From Okapia johnstoni (Eukaryota; Chordata; Mammalia; Artiodactyla; Giraffidae): a DNA stretch of 64,000 nucleotides. The notes under the pieces are model-generated. The model did not search any database. It worked only from the letters and a program-made list of their open reading frames with translations, and was not told where the DNA came from. The translations under genes and the position numbers were made by a program. Location: positions 57,634,385 through 57,698,384 of the forward strand of contig CM044315.1 in assembly GCA_024291935.2 (NCBI GenBank), in the 5' to 3' direction. This document shows positions 21,838-33,499 of the stretch, one piece after another. How positions within the stretch are numbered: the first letter of the stretch is position 1; each line of letters starts with the position of its first letter.

Positions 21838-22246
21838 GGGACTTCCCTGGTAGTCCAGGGAAAGACTGAGGGCAGGAGGAGAAGGGAGCGACAGAGGATG
21901 AGACGGTTGGATGGCATCACTGACTCACTGGACACGAGTTTGAGCAAACTCCGGGAGATAGTGAAGGACAGGGAAGCCTGCTGTGCTGCAGTCCATGGTG
22001 TCACAAAGAGTCGGATGCGACTCTGAACAACAGTAACAACTGGTGGTCCAGTGGTTAAGAATCCTTATTCCAATGCAGGAGATGCAGGTTCAATCTCTGG
22101 TCAGGTCACTAAAATTCTACATGCCACAGGGCAGCTAAGCCTGCACACCATGACTACTGAGCCTGTGTGCTCTGGAGCCAGCAAGCCACAAGAGAAGACT
22201 GCATGCTGCAATGAAGACCCAGTACAATCAAAAGGAAAAAAAAAAA
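21838..22246 (+). mobile_element. CHR SINE split by BovB
   Basis: Only 21 bases of the head lie before the insert (21838-21858). The rest resumes at 22040 ('ctggtggtccagtggttaag') and runs to the poly-A at 22246 through 'gctaagcctgcacaccatga'. Confidence 0.92.
21859..22039 (+). mobile_element. BovB 3' end inserted in the CHR SINE
   Basis: Starts 'ggaaagactgagggcaggag' and ends 'actctgaacaacagtaacaa'. A 12-base duplication of the host with one mismatch flanks it (21847-21858 'ctggtagtccag', 22040-22051 'ctggtggtccag'). Confidence 0.95.
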
Positions 22247-22379
22247 TGATTATCAAGGAAAAAACCTGTCTACTTTTTACCTAAAATTGTAGCTCACAGC
22301 CATTTGGGAGTGCCTGCCTCACCTTGGCCTGCCTTGGGCTGGGGTGTCCAGGCCTGATCCAGAGTCAGCCCTGCATGTG

Positions 22380-22590
22380 AGGCCTGTTTCCACCACTTGT
22401 GTTTGAGAGACTGGAGAGAAGCGAACTCAGCTAGCTGGATCTGTTTCCTTCTCCACTGACCAGGCAAAACAATAGTACCTGCTTCAGAGGGTTGTTGCAA
22501 AGATCAAATGAAATAATGCAATGAGAGCTCTTAGCACAAGGCCTGGCACATATTATACATGCTATAAATACTGTCTATTTTTTCCCTATA
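22380..22590 (+). mobile_element. MIR, sense
   Basis: 'ctgtttccttctccactgac', 'gagggttgttgcaaagatca', then 'agcacaaggcctggcacata' are the MIR core and 3' half in order. Confidence 0.75.
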
Positions 22591-23164
22591 AGTCACTTGT
22601 GATTTTCAGACCATTCATCCCAGTGTTTGTTTGGAAAACATGGTTTTTATCAGTAAGACCAAAGTTCAAGTTGAAATAGAAGGCATCTATGTTATAAAAC
22701 AGAAAAATATAATTACAGTGCTATTATTGCTTGGGATGAGAAACAGTAAACCAGAATCATGGTTCATATGGTGCAATTGGCCAAGATTAAATGCATCTTT
22801 ATGAAGGGCATCAGGGCTGTCTCCAACAGAAGGTGCTGGCCACAGCTCCCCTGGCACAACCCCCTCACCCAAACAGCCCTTTAGCGGAACTTAACTCTGG
22901 ATTCTTGGCAGCAAAGACTGGAAACAAATCAGGTCAGCCTGAGTCCAGAGTCCTGAGTCCTCAGCCCCACTTGGCACTGCTTCAGCCACAGGTCTGTGTT
23001 CACAGTCATGCCTGGTCCAAGGTAGAGGCCTGGCTCCCTGCACTTAGAGTGAAGTAATTTCTTGAATAATTATTTTATTACACCCATAATAATGCTGGGA
23101 ATAAGGGAGTCAAGTGGGCTAGATCCTACAGAACTCACTTGACACTGTTCATATCCACCTGGTA
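22591..23164. other. No gene; unassigned
   Basis: No repeat or coding signal recognised. Confidence 0.4.
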
Positions 23165-23300
23165 TACATCTAATGTGCTAGACTGGGACTGCCCTGTGGA
23201 GCAAGGATTATGTCTGCTTCTCACTGTGTCTCCAGGGTCTAGTACAGGGCCTGGCACAAACACAGTAGACACCCAACAATTACATATGGAATCAATGAAT
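23165..23300 (+). mobile_element. L2 3' end
   Basis: 'ggattatgtctgcttctcac', 'agtacagggcctggcacaaa', then 'caacaattacatatggaatc' match the terminal part of L2. Confidence 0.65.
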
Positions 23301-23426
23301 AACGTGCTTCTAAGTATAAGTCCTTAGCACTCATTTAGACATGGGAATCACGAGGGAAAGTCTCCATTCTCAATCTCCCCTACCCTATCAACAGTCAAAT
23401 AATTGATAACATCTAATTAGATGCCA

Positions 23427-23561
23427 ACTAGAAGGGGGTATGGAAACCCACTCCAGTATTCTTGCCTGGAGAATCCCATGGACAGAGGAGGCTGGCGGGC
23501 TACAGTCCATAAGGTTGCAGAGAGTCAGACATGACTGAAGCGACTTAGCACACATGCACAC
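23427..23561 (+). mobile_element. Bov-A monomer with target duplication
   Basis: 'acccactccagtattcttgc' through 'catgactgaagcgacttagc'. A 13-base duplication with one mismatch flanks it: 'aattagatgccaa' (23414-23426) and 'aattagatgctaa' (23562-23574). Confidence 0.93.
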
Positions 23562-23574
23562 AATTAGATGCTAA

Positions 23575-24544
23575 AGAAATAAGATGTCAAAGACCAGATG
23601 AAGGTCAAGCATTCTCCTAGGTTCTCAGTCCTCAGCTCTCTCACTGAGGAAAATGTACCCAGAACCTCCCTTCCAGGAACCCCTAGCTTTGGGGATAAAA
23701 AAGGACAATCCTTCTGCCTGGCTTCACAACTTCTTTGGTGTGGAGGCATGTTGACTACTCTTGCCATGCTCAGATAAGTGTCTTTCAAGTCATACCCACT
23801 ATGGGATTTGTTATTCTGACTGCTTCAGTTATGTAGGAAACATTAGGTTACTGAAAATCGTGCTAATATGAAAAGCTATGAAAAGAAATTAATCCAAAAT
23901 GAGGGGTGGGGTATAAATTCCAGTAGTAAATGAAAGGAGAAAATATCCAGAACATGTTTACTCCATCACATTTTCACTTTGAATTGAAAAATAATAACAA
24001 CAAAAAAAAAGGAAAGAAAACTCCAATTACGGCAAAGTCACCATTCAGAGGGGAGTGAGGGGCAGAGTGCCACTATCACCCCCAGACCCTCAGGAAGATG
24101 GGTGGAGGTCATGATGGGTGAAAGGGGAGGAGATGGGCCACCATCCAAGAGATAACTGGCCTTGGACTTGACTCAAAGTTGATCTGGCTCTGACAAGAAT
24201 CTGTCCAACTTGGCAGTGATATGAGAGTAAATTCCATGGATTTGAAGAGCACAGTTCATGCCAAAAAAACTTGATTGCATTTTTGGACAGAATTATCCTC
24301 ATTGTTACCGGACTGGACCAAAGAAAAAATTGCAAGATATATAGAGTCTCTAACTGCCTGGCACTGAACACAATTAGTCCCTTTCTCCCTGACACCCAGG
24401 GGAAGCAGGCTGATGTAAGGGCTGGTGAGGTCACCTTCAACACACTCCGTGTGCCTAGCAGGCACATCACAGCTAAAGAGAGATGGCTGCTCACCCCACT
24501 TTGGGACAAGCAATAGCTCAGCATGCTCGATTCATAAACTCAGA
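23575..24544. other. No gene; unassigned 1 kb
   Basis: The 144-codon minus frame at 24090-24524 is opposed by plus and other minus frames over the same bases, with no domain pattern. It is not called. Confidence 0.45.
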
Positions 24545-24925
24545 ATTTTATAGTTGTAAAGGATGTTAGAAACTACCCAGTCCAAAAGCCCTGAACTAGT
24601 TCAACCCCATTGTTTTCAGGGTGAGGCTGAGGTCAAGACAGGGGAAATGACTTACTCAGAGAGCATTGCTAAATTGTTAGCAGAGCCAAGACCTGCTCAA
24701 AGGTGCCTGCTTCTACTTCCATTTCCTCACACGATTAAAGGTCAGTAAGTGTTAGCCATCATCATCTCTAATAACATTATATGTACTTTGCACACCCTAT
24801 GGCAATTAGATAGTATCTTCCTGCTTTGTGAATGCAGAAACCAGGCAATTTACAAAGGGCCACTCAGTGAACAAGTGGAGCAGCCCTGAACTCCGGTGTT
24901 CTGATTCCACCTCTCTGCTCTCTTT
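24545..24925 (-). mobile_element. Two MIR-like fragments, antisense
   Basis: First, 24545-24735: 'gaaactacccagtccaaaag' and 'gggaaatgacttactcagag'. Second, 24750-24925: 'gaaaccaggcaatttacaaa' and 'ccactcagtgaacaagtgga'. Both keep the antisense MIR order but are diverged. Confidence 0.45.
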
Positions 24926-25234
24926 GGTCCTCACCCATCTCCACACACATTGTGTCCTGTGATCACTATACTGTGAAGCTCTGAGCCTAGAAAGACCATG
25001 TGATTGTTGGTTCTAGAGAAGAGCTCTGCTTTGTCTGCACAGTGGCTGGGCGGTTGGGATGTTCCCCATGGAGACACAATGGGCCACCTCGTCACTATGG
25101 CTCTTTTCTTTCTCTCTGTTGAGTGTGCAACTGGGGACCATGCTGGGAAGCAGAAGCAATTCAGACAGGCTGCTGGAGAGGCAGACGGGCAGCAGATCTC
25201 AGAAGGCAAATGCCCAGGTTAGGGTACTTGGATT

Positions 25235-25542
25235 TTAGTTTACCTTTGGAAATGCTGGTGAGATTTGAACAATCAAATGCTATGGCAAGGTTTGTGCTTG
25301 AGGTATTTCACATTGGAGGTCAGGTGAGGGATGGTTTTGAGAGAGTTGGAGGAGAGGTAGGGAAGGCTAAAAGGAGGCAGCGGCTTAGGTGAGATCATGG
25401 GGTCTTAAACAATGGTTGTAGGGAAGCAATGAAGGGGCAGATGGAGGGCATAAAGGAAGAGTCAGGTTAGGTCTCCAGTTTGCAGCCTTGATGGCTGAGG
25501 GGAATGAGTGGAGAAAAACGAGTGGGGCTGGGAGAAAGACAG
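25235..25542 (+). mobile_element. Ancient repeat family B fragment
   Basis: 'gcttaggtgagatcatgggg', 'ggaagcaatgaaggggcaga' and the local order agree with the middle of this unnamed old repeat. Its continuation may lie at 26690 after the intervening insertions. Confidence 0.35.
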
Positions 25543-26037
25543 AAGTGAAAGTCGCTCAGTTGTGTCCGACTCTTTTTGATCCCATGGACTGTATGTAGCA
25601 GAGAAGGCAATGGCACCCCACTCCAGTACTCTTGCCTAGAGAATCCCATGGACGGAGGAGCCTGGTAGGCTGCAGTCCATGGGGTTGCTAAGAGTCGGAC
25701 ACAACTGAATGACTTCACTTTCACTTTTCCCTTTCATGCACTGGAGAAGGAAATGGCAACCCCACTCCAGTATTCTTGCCTGGAGAATCCCAGGGATGGT
25801 GGAGCCTGGTGGGCTGCCATCTATGGGGTCACACAGAGTCGGACACGACTGAAGCAACTTAGCAGCAGCAGCAGCAACTGTACGTAGCTCACCAGGTTCC
25901 TCTGTCCATGGGATTCTCCAGGCAAGAATATTGGAGTGAGTAGCCATTTCCTTCTCCAGGAGATCTTCCTAACCCAGGGATCAAACCCAGGTCTCCTGCA
26001 TTGCAGGCAGATTCTTTATCATCTGAGCCACCAGGGG
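25543..26037 (-). mobile_element. Bov-tA, antisense, split by Bov-A2
   Basis: Left part 25543-25598 ('gtcgctcagttgtgtccgac') and right part 25888-26037 ('caggcagattctttatcatc' near the tRNA-like end, 'tgagccaccagggg') form one Bov-tA. Confidence 0.93.
25599..25876 (+). mobile_element. Bov-A2 inserted in Bov-tA
   Basis: Dimer from 'cagagaaggcaatggcaccc' to an AGC run. An 11-base duplication of the host with one mismatch: 'actgtatgtag' (25588-25598) and 'actgtacgtag' (25877-25887). Confidence 0.96.
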
Positions 26038-26040
26038 AAG

Positions 26041-26689
26041 GGCTATGAGTTAGGATTTAGACAGTGAGACAAAGATGCCCAAAGGATATGTGAACCTGGA
26101 TTCCTCCAAAGCAAGGCCCGGACACAGATTAATGTGCTGGCTTTTCATCTGGGACGTTTATCCCAGGGAACAGGAGTGAGAGGGCGGGGAGGATAATATA
26201 AGGCAGGATGGAAAGTCAATCAAGAACATGTATCATGTCGGCTTCTCCGTGCAACACTGGCACTGGATCCTTGTGGGGCCTCCTGGGGAACTTACACTGC
26301 ATCTCAGGACTGTCCACCAAAGAGATAAAAGGGAGAAGTGTTATCTGCTGGTTCTTGTACCTCATTGGTCCAGGGCTTCTTCATGCAGTGTTATGCCTGT
26401 CCCATGTCCCCATGTTTGGCTTGCACTTGCATAAATATCAGGTACTTCCATAGGTGCACGGGATGAATGACTAGGTGTCCAGGAGCAACAGAGAAACCCC
26501 AGGGCAGGAAGCAAGGTGGAAGCTACTTGCTCAGGTAAGTTACTATGTGAACCGAATCAAAGCCAGGGCAGGATGCCTGCCAGAGCTGTTTCAAGACTCA
26601 GAGGTGAGGCCAAAGGGCTGTGAGATGGTGCAAAGAGGCATCCAGTCCACAAGACATCTAGATTGTCCAGTGGCTGCATGAATCACTCA
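26041..26689. other. No gene; unassigned
   Basis: Positions 26090-26480 have the flavour of an old LTR ('ggataatataaggcaggatg' looks like a TATA region), but I cannot support a family. Confidence 0.35.
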
Positions 26690-27060
26690 AAGCTCTGGAG
26701 AGAGGCTAGGGCTGGAGATAAAGATTTGGGAATCATCAGGGTACAAGAGGTAGCTGAAATCAGGGAGAAAGTGTTTTCAGTGCCAAGAGCAGTGAGCTGA
26801 GGACAGCAGCCTGGGGAACATGTCAGGAGGAGGCAGAGGAAGAGGAGCCCATGGAAGAGAAAGAATGGTTAGAGAGATGGAAGGAAACGGGCAAACTGTG
26901 GTTCCAGGAGAGCCAAAGGGGCAGCAAGAGGATTGGTTTGAAGGTCTGTAAGTCATCACAGGCCCTTAGAAATTCCACCGTGTCTGGGATTCAGGAGGTA
27001 GCAGGCACCATCAGAAAGAGGTTCAGTAGAACTGTGGCATCAGAGTCCAGAAATCAGTAG
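26690..27060 (+). mobile_element. Ancient repeat family B, distal part
   Basis: 'ataaagatttgggaatcatc', 'ctggggaacatgtcaggagg' and 'agagagatggaaggaaacgg' are in the order expected for the distal portion of this repeat. Confidence 0.45.
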
Positions 27061-27499
27061 GCTGAGTATGAACAGGAGGTAAGAAAACAGAAGGAATATT
27101 ACCACCTGTAGAATCACAGGGATTGTCCTCAAATAGGATGAGGATAACAGAGAGGTGAGAACAGATTTTAGGTCGGAGAGTGAGGAACTGCAGGAGATCA
27201 GACAAAAAATTCCTTGATAAACAAGATGACACACTGAGAATGGGGGAGCACATGAGCTAGAATTGGCCATTGCCTCTTCCCACTGTGATCTTCACACCTG
27301 AGGATCACAGGAAAAGTTTGCGCTAGCATTTAGTTAGTATAATATTTACAGAACCTCATGCAAGTAACTGAGGATGATGCAAGGATGACTGTGATCCAAT
27401 TCCTACTTGTCAGGAGCTCTCAAGCTTAGAGCCTGGGAAGCAGCTGTGCTCCAGAGGAAGTTAGAAACCAAGCTGGGTCAGCAGTGCTGATCTGGGGTC
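27061..27499. other. No gene; unassigned
   Basis: No recognised element. Confidence 0.4.
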
Positions 27500-28560
27500 C
27501 AGAGATACATTCGTTCATTCAGCAAATTTGCTATGGGGCCATAATCAGCCAGGATTTAGCCAGGTGCCAAGAATACATCAGAGAAAAAAAAGACAGACCA
27601 AAATCTTGCTCTTATGGACCTTATATTTTAACAAGATGTACTAGCCAGGAGAGTGTGCAAAGCATCAGTGTCTTAACTAAACAACACTTCATTTATTTCT
27701 CTTTCACACAAAGTCCACTGTGGTTCTCTAGGGCAACTGTCCTTCAGGCAGTGACTCAGGGGCCCAGAAGGCTTCACTGTCTCAGTCTGAGGTCCCCTGG
27801 TTGCTATAGCAGTGGAAGAGAGGAGAGGTGAGAACTTGCCCTGGGCTGGACATGGGCTGGACAGCACTGCAGGAAAACCCCACCCCACTTTCCCTCAGGG
27901 ACTCTCGTCACATGGCCTCACCTAATGACACAGAGGCAAGAAATCTGGGGGAGCAAATGAAATATCTGGCGAGCAATACTGTTTCTGCTCCTTGTGGGGA
28001 GACAGTCTATAAGCACAATACACAAGTTATATACTATACAAGTAGGTGGCATGTGCGACGTGAGAAAGGAGAGCAGGGTAAGGTGGACAGGCAATGATGG
28101 GGTCGGGGGAAGCTTTTTTAAACAAGGTATTCACAGTAGGTTTCACTGAGAAGGTGGCAACTGAGCAAAGCCTTAAAGGAGGTGAAGGAGCCTTTTGACC
28201 ACCTGAGAAGCATGGTCTCAGCCGAGGTAACAGTCTGTACGCTGGCCATGAGGTGGGAAAGTGTCTTCAGGAGGAGAGACTAGTACTAGGAAGTGAAGTC
28301 TGAGAAGTAAGGTAGCCTGAGAAGTAGTGGGGGGAGAGTGGGGAGAGGAGCAGCCTGCACGTTGTGCAGGGCCGTAGAGGCCATCTGTCAAAACTTTGAG
28401 GGGAAAGAAAGCCACTGGAAGATTGGAGCAAAGAGTATGAAGCTTGAATGGAACTCCTCTGCTGGTCTGTGGAGGACAGACTGCAGGGCAGTGAAGCTTC
28501 AGGGAAACCAGAAGGCCGTGATAGTCTCCAAGCAGGAGACAGTGGAGTCTGGGACCAAAA
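27500..28560 (+). mobile_element. Ancient repeat family B, longest copy
   Basis: Starts 'cgttcattcagcaaatttgc' and 'aaaatcttgctcttatggac', then after a spacer 'ggtggcaactgagcaaagcc', 'tgcagggccgtagaggccat', 'aaagaaagccactggaagat' and 'gaggacagactgcagggcag'. About 1 kb follows one consensus order. The 133-codon frame at 28338-28739 lies in it and is not a gene. Confidence 0.5.
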
Positions 28561-29299
28561 GAATAGGTAGTACTGGTGAGAAGCAGTTCAGTTCTGGACA
28601 TTTGGAACGTCTGTGCTGTGGGGTGGAGTTTCTGAAGCTTTACGTTTCATGGGCTCTGATTGTGACGGTCACGACAGCCCAGAGACCTGAGATGATAGTG
28701 ATTCCTGGGGTGAGGGTGAGTGGGGGGATCGGTAGCTAGGAGAGCGAAGGTGGAGGGAGGGGGACAAGTAGAGAGTCCAGCACCGGGGCTGAGGGGCTGA
28801 GAACTAACTGGAGTCTTAGCCAAGCCCTCCCCTGCCCAGAGAGCCCGAGGAGACATTCGCCTTCAGCATTGGAACCTGTGGCCGGGCGGTCATGCCCATT
28901 TCCCACTAGATCCCAGCCCTGCAGTCTGGCCACTTGTCACATACCACAGATACACATCGAAGAGCAAGGTGAAGAGCTTGAGGCCTGCAGAGTCAAGATG
29001 GCCTTAAAAGCAGGGTCAGAGTCAGCAAACGAACTCTCGCTGGTGTCCTGCCTCCAGGCTTAGAGCAGCTGCTTCCTATCTCCTGCTTTTCCCTTTTTGA
29101 TCCATTTTTAGTTAAATGGAGAGAATTGGGGCAGGGGGGGGGTGGGGGGGGAATGCTCAGTCTTTCTCACCTAGCCTCTCACCCCACCCCACTCTGCACT
29201 TGGTACAGGCTTTGGGAGTTTCCAGACCAGCAGAACCGTTCAGGTCTAGCACTATGAGATGGATAGAATGATTCAGCAAGCCAAGCAAAACAGCTGCAG
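28561..29299. other. No gene; unassigned
   Basis: GC-richer sequence with small frames on both strands and no recognised repeat. It includes the G-run at 29128-29151. Confidence 0.4.
29128..29151 (+). other. G-run with quadruplex potential
   Basis: Runs of four, nine and nine or more G separated by single or double bases fit a four-tract G-quadruplex. Confidence 0.6.
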
Positions 29300-29490
29300 C
29301 CTATATAGTGGTTGGAGGTGAAAAACACAGACTATGGTATTAGATAGTTTTGTCACCAATTAGTTATGGTACCCGGGAAAGTTACTTTAGCCTCAGTAAG
29401 TCTCAGTTTCCCTATCTGAAAAATGTCATTGAAGTGTTATAGCACATTATTGTTTGTAAAGTATCTGGCTCAGAATAGAAGGATGTGACA
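29300..29490 (+). mobile_element. MIR, sense
   Basis: 'ttagttatggtacccgggaa', 'tctcagtttccctatctgaa' and 'aagtatctggctcagaatag' match MIR in order. Confidence 0.7.
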
Positions 29491-30486
29491 GATCCAGTAC
29501 GTTGGTTCACTCAAAATCTTTTCTCAAAATCTGCCTTCCTCTACTAGAGAGAACAGAGAAAGGAATGATGCTCAAACTCCCAGCTCTTCTGTAATTAGAT
29601 GGCTCTAAAACCCAGTTATGGCCAATGGAATATAGATAGAAGTCCTTGACTTTTCCAGATAAGAAGGCAGGACTTCCTAACAGCACGTCCTTACTATTCT
29701 CTCCCTCCCCCACCTTCTTGCCTGGAACTCAACTATGAGCGTAACGGTAGAGCAGCCATCTTACCGTCATGAGGTAACAAGACAAAGATCATAAACAAAG
29801 GATAATGGAGTGTCAAGATAGAAAGCACTGGGTACTTGATGACATCATTGAACTTCTATTTTAGTCCATGGCTACCTGCCCAGAAATTTATTTGTGTGAG
29901 ACAAATACCTCCTCACTGGTATTTGCCAGTGTTTGGTGGGGTTTCTGCTATGTGAAGCGGGCATAATTAATGTCAGTAATCAATTAATCATCATCTCTGT
30001 TCTCCTGGTTCTATAATAACTTACAGCTCACAGATTTAGATTTTATTATCTAATTGGGGAGACAATTAAGATTAATTAACTAAAACTCTAGGGTATGAAT
30101 TCCCAGGGATTATTCCAATAAACTTTGGTTCTTCCAGGTATTAGTGAGTATTATGAGAAAAGAAAATGTTCTATTGTCAAGTGAACAAATGGTCGTACCT
30201 GGCAGAGACCTGTTAACAGCGGCTTCAAGTCAGTGTACTATCTGAGGGCTTTCCAAAGGATACGTGTAAAAAAAAATTTTTTTAAGACTCAATTTCTGAT
30301 CCTCACCTACCATAAGCACTCTTTCCAAAAGTCAATATGTCTAAGGACTCCTCATTATGGTTCCTCTCTCCCTCCTGTCTTGTCATCATGTCCATCTTCC
30401 CACCTTACAAAAGAAAGGCTCCTCTCCCACCTGATCAGAAATTACCCTGATGAATTGCATTAAAGTTGTAGAAAGCTCTGTGCTGC

Positions 30487-30515
30487 AAAATTTACTTTTA
30501 TGTTTAATAATTATG
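30487..30515 (+). repeat. 29-bp exact direct repeat, copy 1
   Basis: From 'aaaatttacttttatg' to 'taattatg', identical over 29 bases to 30990-31018, 503 bases downstream. Flanking bases differ on both sides. Confidence 0.9.
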
Positions 30516-30989
30516 ATGATTCCTAATACAGCTGTTTAATTGGATTCTAATGGCTGGGTCATCCTTTTGCAAACCATGTGGTCCCCAATTCTTTGCTTTC
30601 AACAGAGTTGAAGGGTACTCTCATTGAATTGTTAGCTGATAAATCATAAAAATCATTTTTAATAATGAATGACCGTGTGATCTTTGTCTTGTATATCTCT
30701 GAAAGAGAGCAGATGTGAGTGGCAATGATTTTAAATCTATCCTCACCTATTTATTTACTTGAACACAATTTCTCAATAAATTATGAGAATAATAAAATCT
30801 GTAAAAATAATAAATAGGAATAGAATGGATGCTGCACCCTGTTTCATTCTTGCAATAAATAACTCACCCATGGATACAAAAAACTGAGAATTTGAATGAT
30901 TCAGTAAAGTATTTTTCTCTGAAAACAAACAACAAAAAAACACTTGAGAAAAAGAGCTACTTAGCTTATGAATGAATGCATCTCCAATA

Positions 30990-31018
30990 AAAATTTACTT
31001 TTATGTTTAATAATTATG
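30990..31018 (+). repeat. 29-bp exact direct repeat, copy 2
   Basis: Second copy, preceded by 'tctccaata' and followed by 'tatcataaag'. The first copy is followed instead by 'atgattcc'. Confidence 0.9.
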
Positions 31019-32467
31019 TATCATAAAGAATTTGTAATATATGCCTGTTGTTTGTCTAATTCTGTGCCAATGATAACTAAGTGTAGAGGACAAATTTTTA
31101 CAACACTTTGCAGCTCTCAACTTATATTTGTGTGTTTGTGTGCATGTATGTGTGTGTGTACCGAAGTATGGGGAGTGACCAGTAAAGGTCTTTAAGCATT
31201 AAAGCATCATTTTATAATACAATTCTGTGGGAAAAGTGGAAAGGAGAAAAATGGAGACCATGTATATCAAAAAAAACCTCGTTCACATACTTTTAAACTA
31301 GATGGTGGTGACTATCAAATTGTCATAGTCGGTGTCAAGTAGCTGTGGTATTAGAATTCCTTGGGAAACATTTAAGAGAGTAATGTAAGAGCTTTATTTT
31401 TAGATGGCAATATTTATGTCAGAAATCATATCCTTTGTAACTATTTAAACTTATCATGAAACTTTCTAGTAGTTTACTTTAAAAATGGATGATAGGTATA
31501 CAACTTTCAAAATTTTTGGGGGTGCATACGACAGAAATTTGAAGATCATTGCTTTAGAGAATCTGCTTTCATGAATAGATAAAAATGCTAAGTAATTCAA
31601 AATGATATGGTGGAAATAGTGCTTCTACAACCATTTCTTCTTAAAGAGGCTAATTATAATCACTACCTTGCATATTACACATGTACATATAGATAACACA
31701 AAGCTGAACTCATGTCTGTCTCACACTTAACCATAAAAGATAGCTGCTTGTAATCTAAAGTTATTAACCTATTAATAAGATATCATCTAAATTGTGAGGA
31801 CAAGAAGATAATATAGTCTATAATAAAGTAGCTTAAAAGGAAAATACATTTGGAGAACAAAATACCAAAGAAAGGGATAGAATTCATAACAAAAAGAAAA
31901 ATAAGTTGTCAGTTGAGAGTTGAGTAGGAAAAACAGGCAGTGCCAAGGGATGAGAGCTAACTGCCCTGTCCCAGCTGTCTTTTGTAGAATGTATTGTCTG
32001 CTTTTATGCGATACATATGTTGGGACCCAGTAGATATAGAGAAAGATGGAAAAGGCAAAGAATAGCAATCAAGAATAATGAAGATCTGATTTTATTGGAA
32101 GGCCTGGATTCACTTCAAAGTAGTTCATTTATTAAAAGATTTATGTTTCTGTCTAAAATGTAACGGGAAGTCAAATGGTAACCCAAGGGATGTTTTCGAG
32201 TCAAACTTCTCAGAAAAAAGAAACTACTTAGAATGTATTAAGGATGCACTAAAAAACTTTTAAGGAATACTTGTTTTGGTAAAGAATGTTTGGTGATCCA
32301 AAGTCCTGCTTAGACTTTTTCCACTATATGAAAGGGAAAATGATATAAAAGTAAAAAAATAAAGCTTTAGTTTAGCACAACTATTGTAAAATCAAATTAT
32401 AGCTCAAATCAATTCTAGTAACTAAAGCCAACTTTTGGTTAATAATCAGGAGAGATGTTATTAATAA

Positions 32468-32547
32468 TATTAGGAAAGCCAAAAGGTTCGTTTGAGTTTT
32501 CCCATGTTACAGAAAACCTGAACAAACTTTTTGGCCAACCCAATATA
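32468..32547. mobile_element. Mariner-type MITE, second copy
   Basis: Right arm 'aactttttggccaacccaat' is close to consensus. The left arm 'ttaggaaagccaaaaggttc' is more diverged. The centre is shorter than in the copy at 12305. Confidence 0.8.
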
Positions 32548-33179
32548 TTATTCATAATAGCTTAATTTATTGGTTATTAACTAATAATTGTAACTGAATA
32601 AGTTATTCAGTTTTGCAACTAATTTTCAAGCTTCATTTAAGCCAAAAGTCCTAAGATTCCCTCTGGTAGAGGTGTCAAAATGATCTAAGGACAGGGGAGG
32701 TGTGGGAAAGATCTGACTGATTCACAGTTGAGACCCTTGACATTTGAAAATAAGGAGCCAAGAGAACAGAGCAGGAAAGTAAACTTCCCAGTCCACCCAA
32801 GAGAACAGAAGACCTGCCTTTAAGAAATCAAAACAACAAAACAATTCTCTCATTCCAGTACACTCCAACATCATGGATCAAGTGTTATTCATAGTTATTT
32901 TGGTATGAAGAATAAGACTCTTCTCCAGTGAATTTGCTCCTCCTTCTGCACTACCTTGCTCATTGTGAGTCCACAAACTGCACGCCTGCACATGGCAGCA
33001 CTGAGTCCACATCTATCTGTTCACTTCTACTAGAAACTTGGGAGTCATATTTGGTTTCCTCTAATGTTTCCCTGATCCCCTTCTCTCCATCTCTCTGTCT
33101 CCTAGCAAAGAACTCAAACATGTATGGAATAAATGACCTAATTTGATATGATCTGTGATTGATCTCTTTCTTCAAGGAG
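32548..33179. other. No gene; unassigned
   Basis: Two opposed 71-72 codon frames near 32928-33175 show no known motif. Confidence 0.4.
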
Positions 33180-33485
33180 TGCTCTGTGACACATGAGGAG
33201 ATGGATACAAAAACTCCTTGTCCTTTAGCTCTTCATGTGCCAACTCCTCCAGGAAGCCTTCCAGATTCCCTTCCATCAATCAGACTCAGGTATGTGACCC
33301 TCTCTGATCTCCCAAAGCATCTTGTGCTACATTTGCTAAAGAACTTACAGTTCTGTCTTGCAACAATTAATTTACTCATTTGAGTCCTCCACTAGTTAGG
33401 GACTTTTATACCTGGATCCTCAGTGCCTAGAAGAGTATCTGATACAAAATAAAAAAACAATGAATTTTGTTGAATGAACGAATTA
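33180..33485 (+). mobile_element. L2 3' region
   Basis: 'actcctccaggaagccttcc', 'cttacagttctgtcttgcaa', 'ggatcctcagtgcctagaag' and 'ttttgttgaatgaacgaatt' give the L2 3' UTR from middle to end. Confidence 0.75.
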
Positions 33486-33499
33486 ATGATACAAGGACT

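Larger units (their letters stand above)
29491..32467. other. No gene; AT-rich, repeat-poor 3 kb
   Basis: Only weak ancient-repeat text (29575-29900, with 'cagttatggccaatggaata') is visible. It has high AT and no frame beyond 93 codons. A TG-rich patch lies at 31128-31160. A 29-base exact direct repeat (30487-30515 and 30990-31018) is listed separately. Confidence 0.45.

Noticed and set aside
24090..24524. 144-codon minus-strand frame
   Set aside because: Opposed by other frames of 81 and 85 codons over the same bases, with no recognised domain or splice context.
28338..28739. 133-codon frame and its 127-codon antisense partner
   Set aside because: Lies in a long copy of an ancient interspersed repeat.
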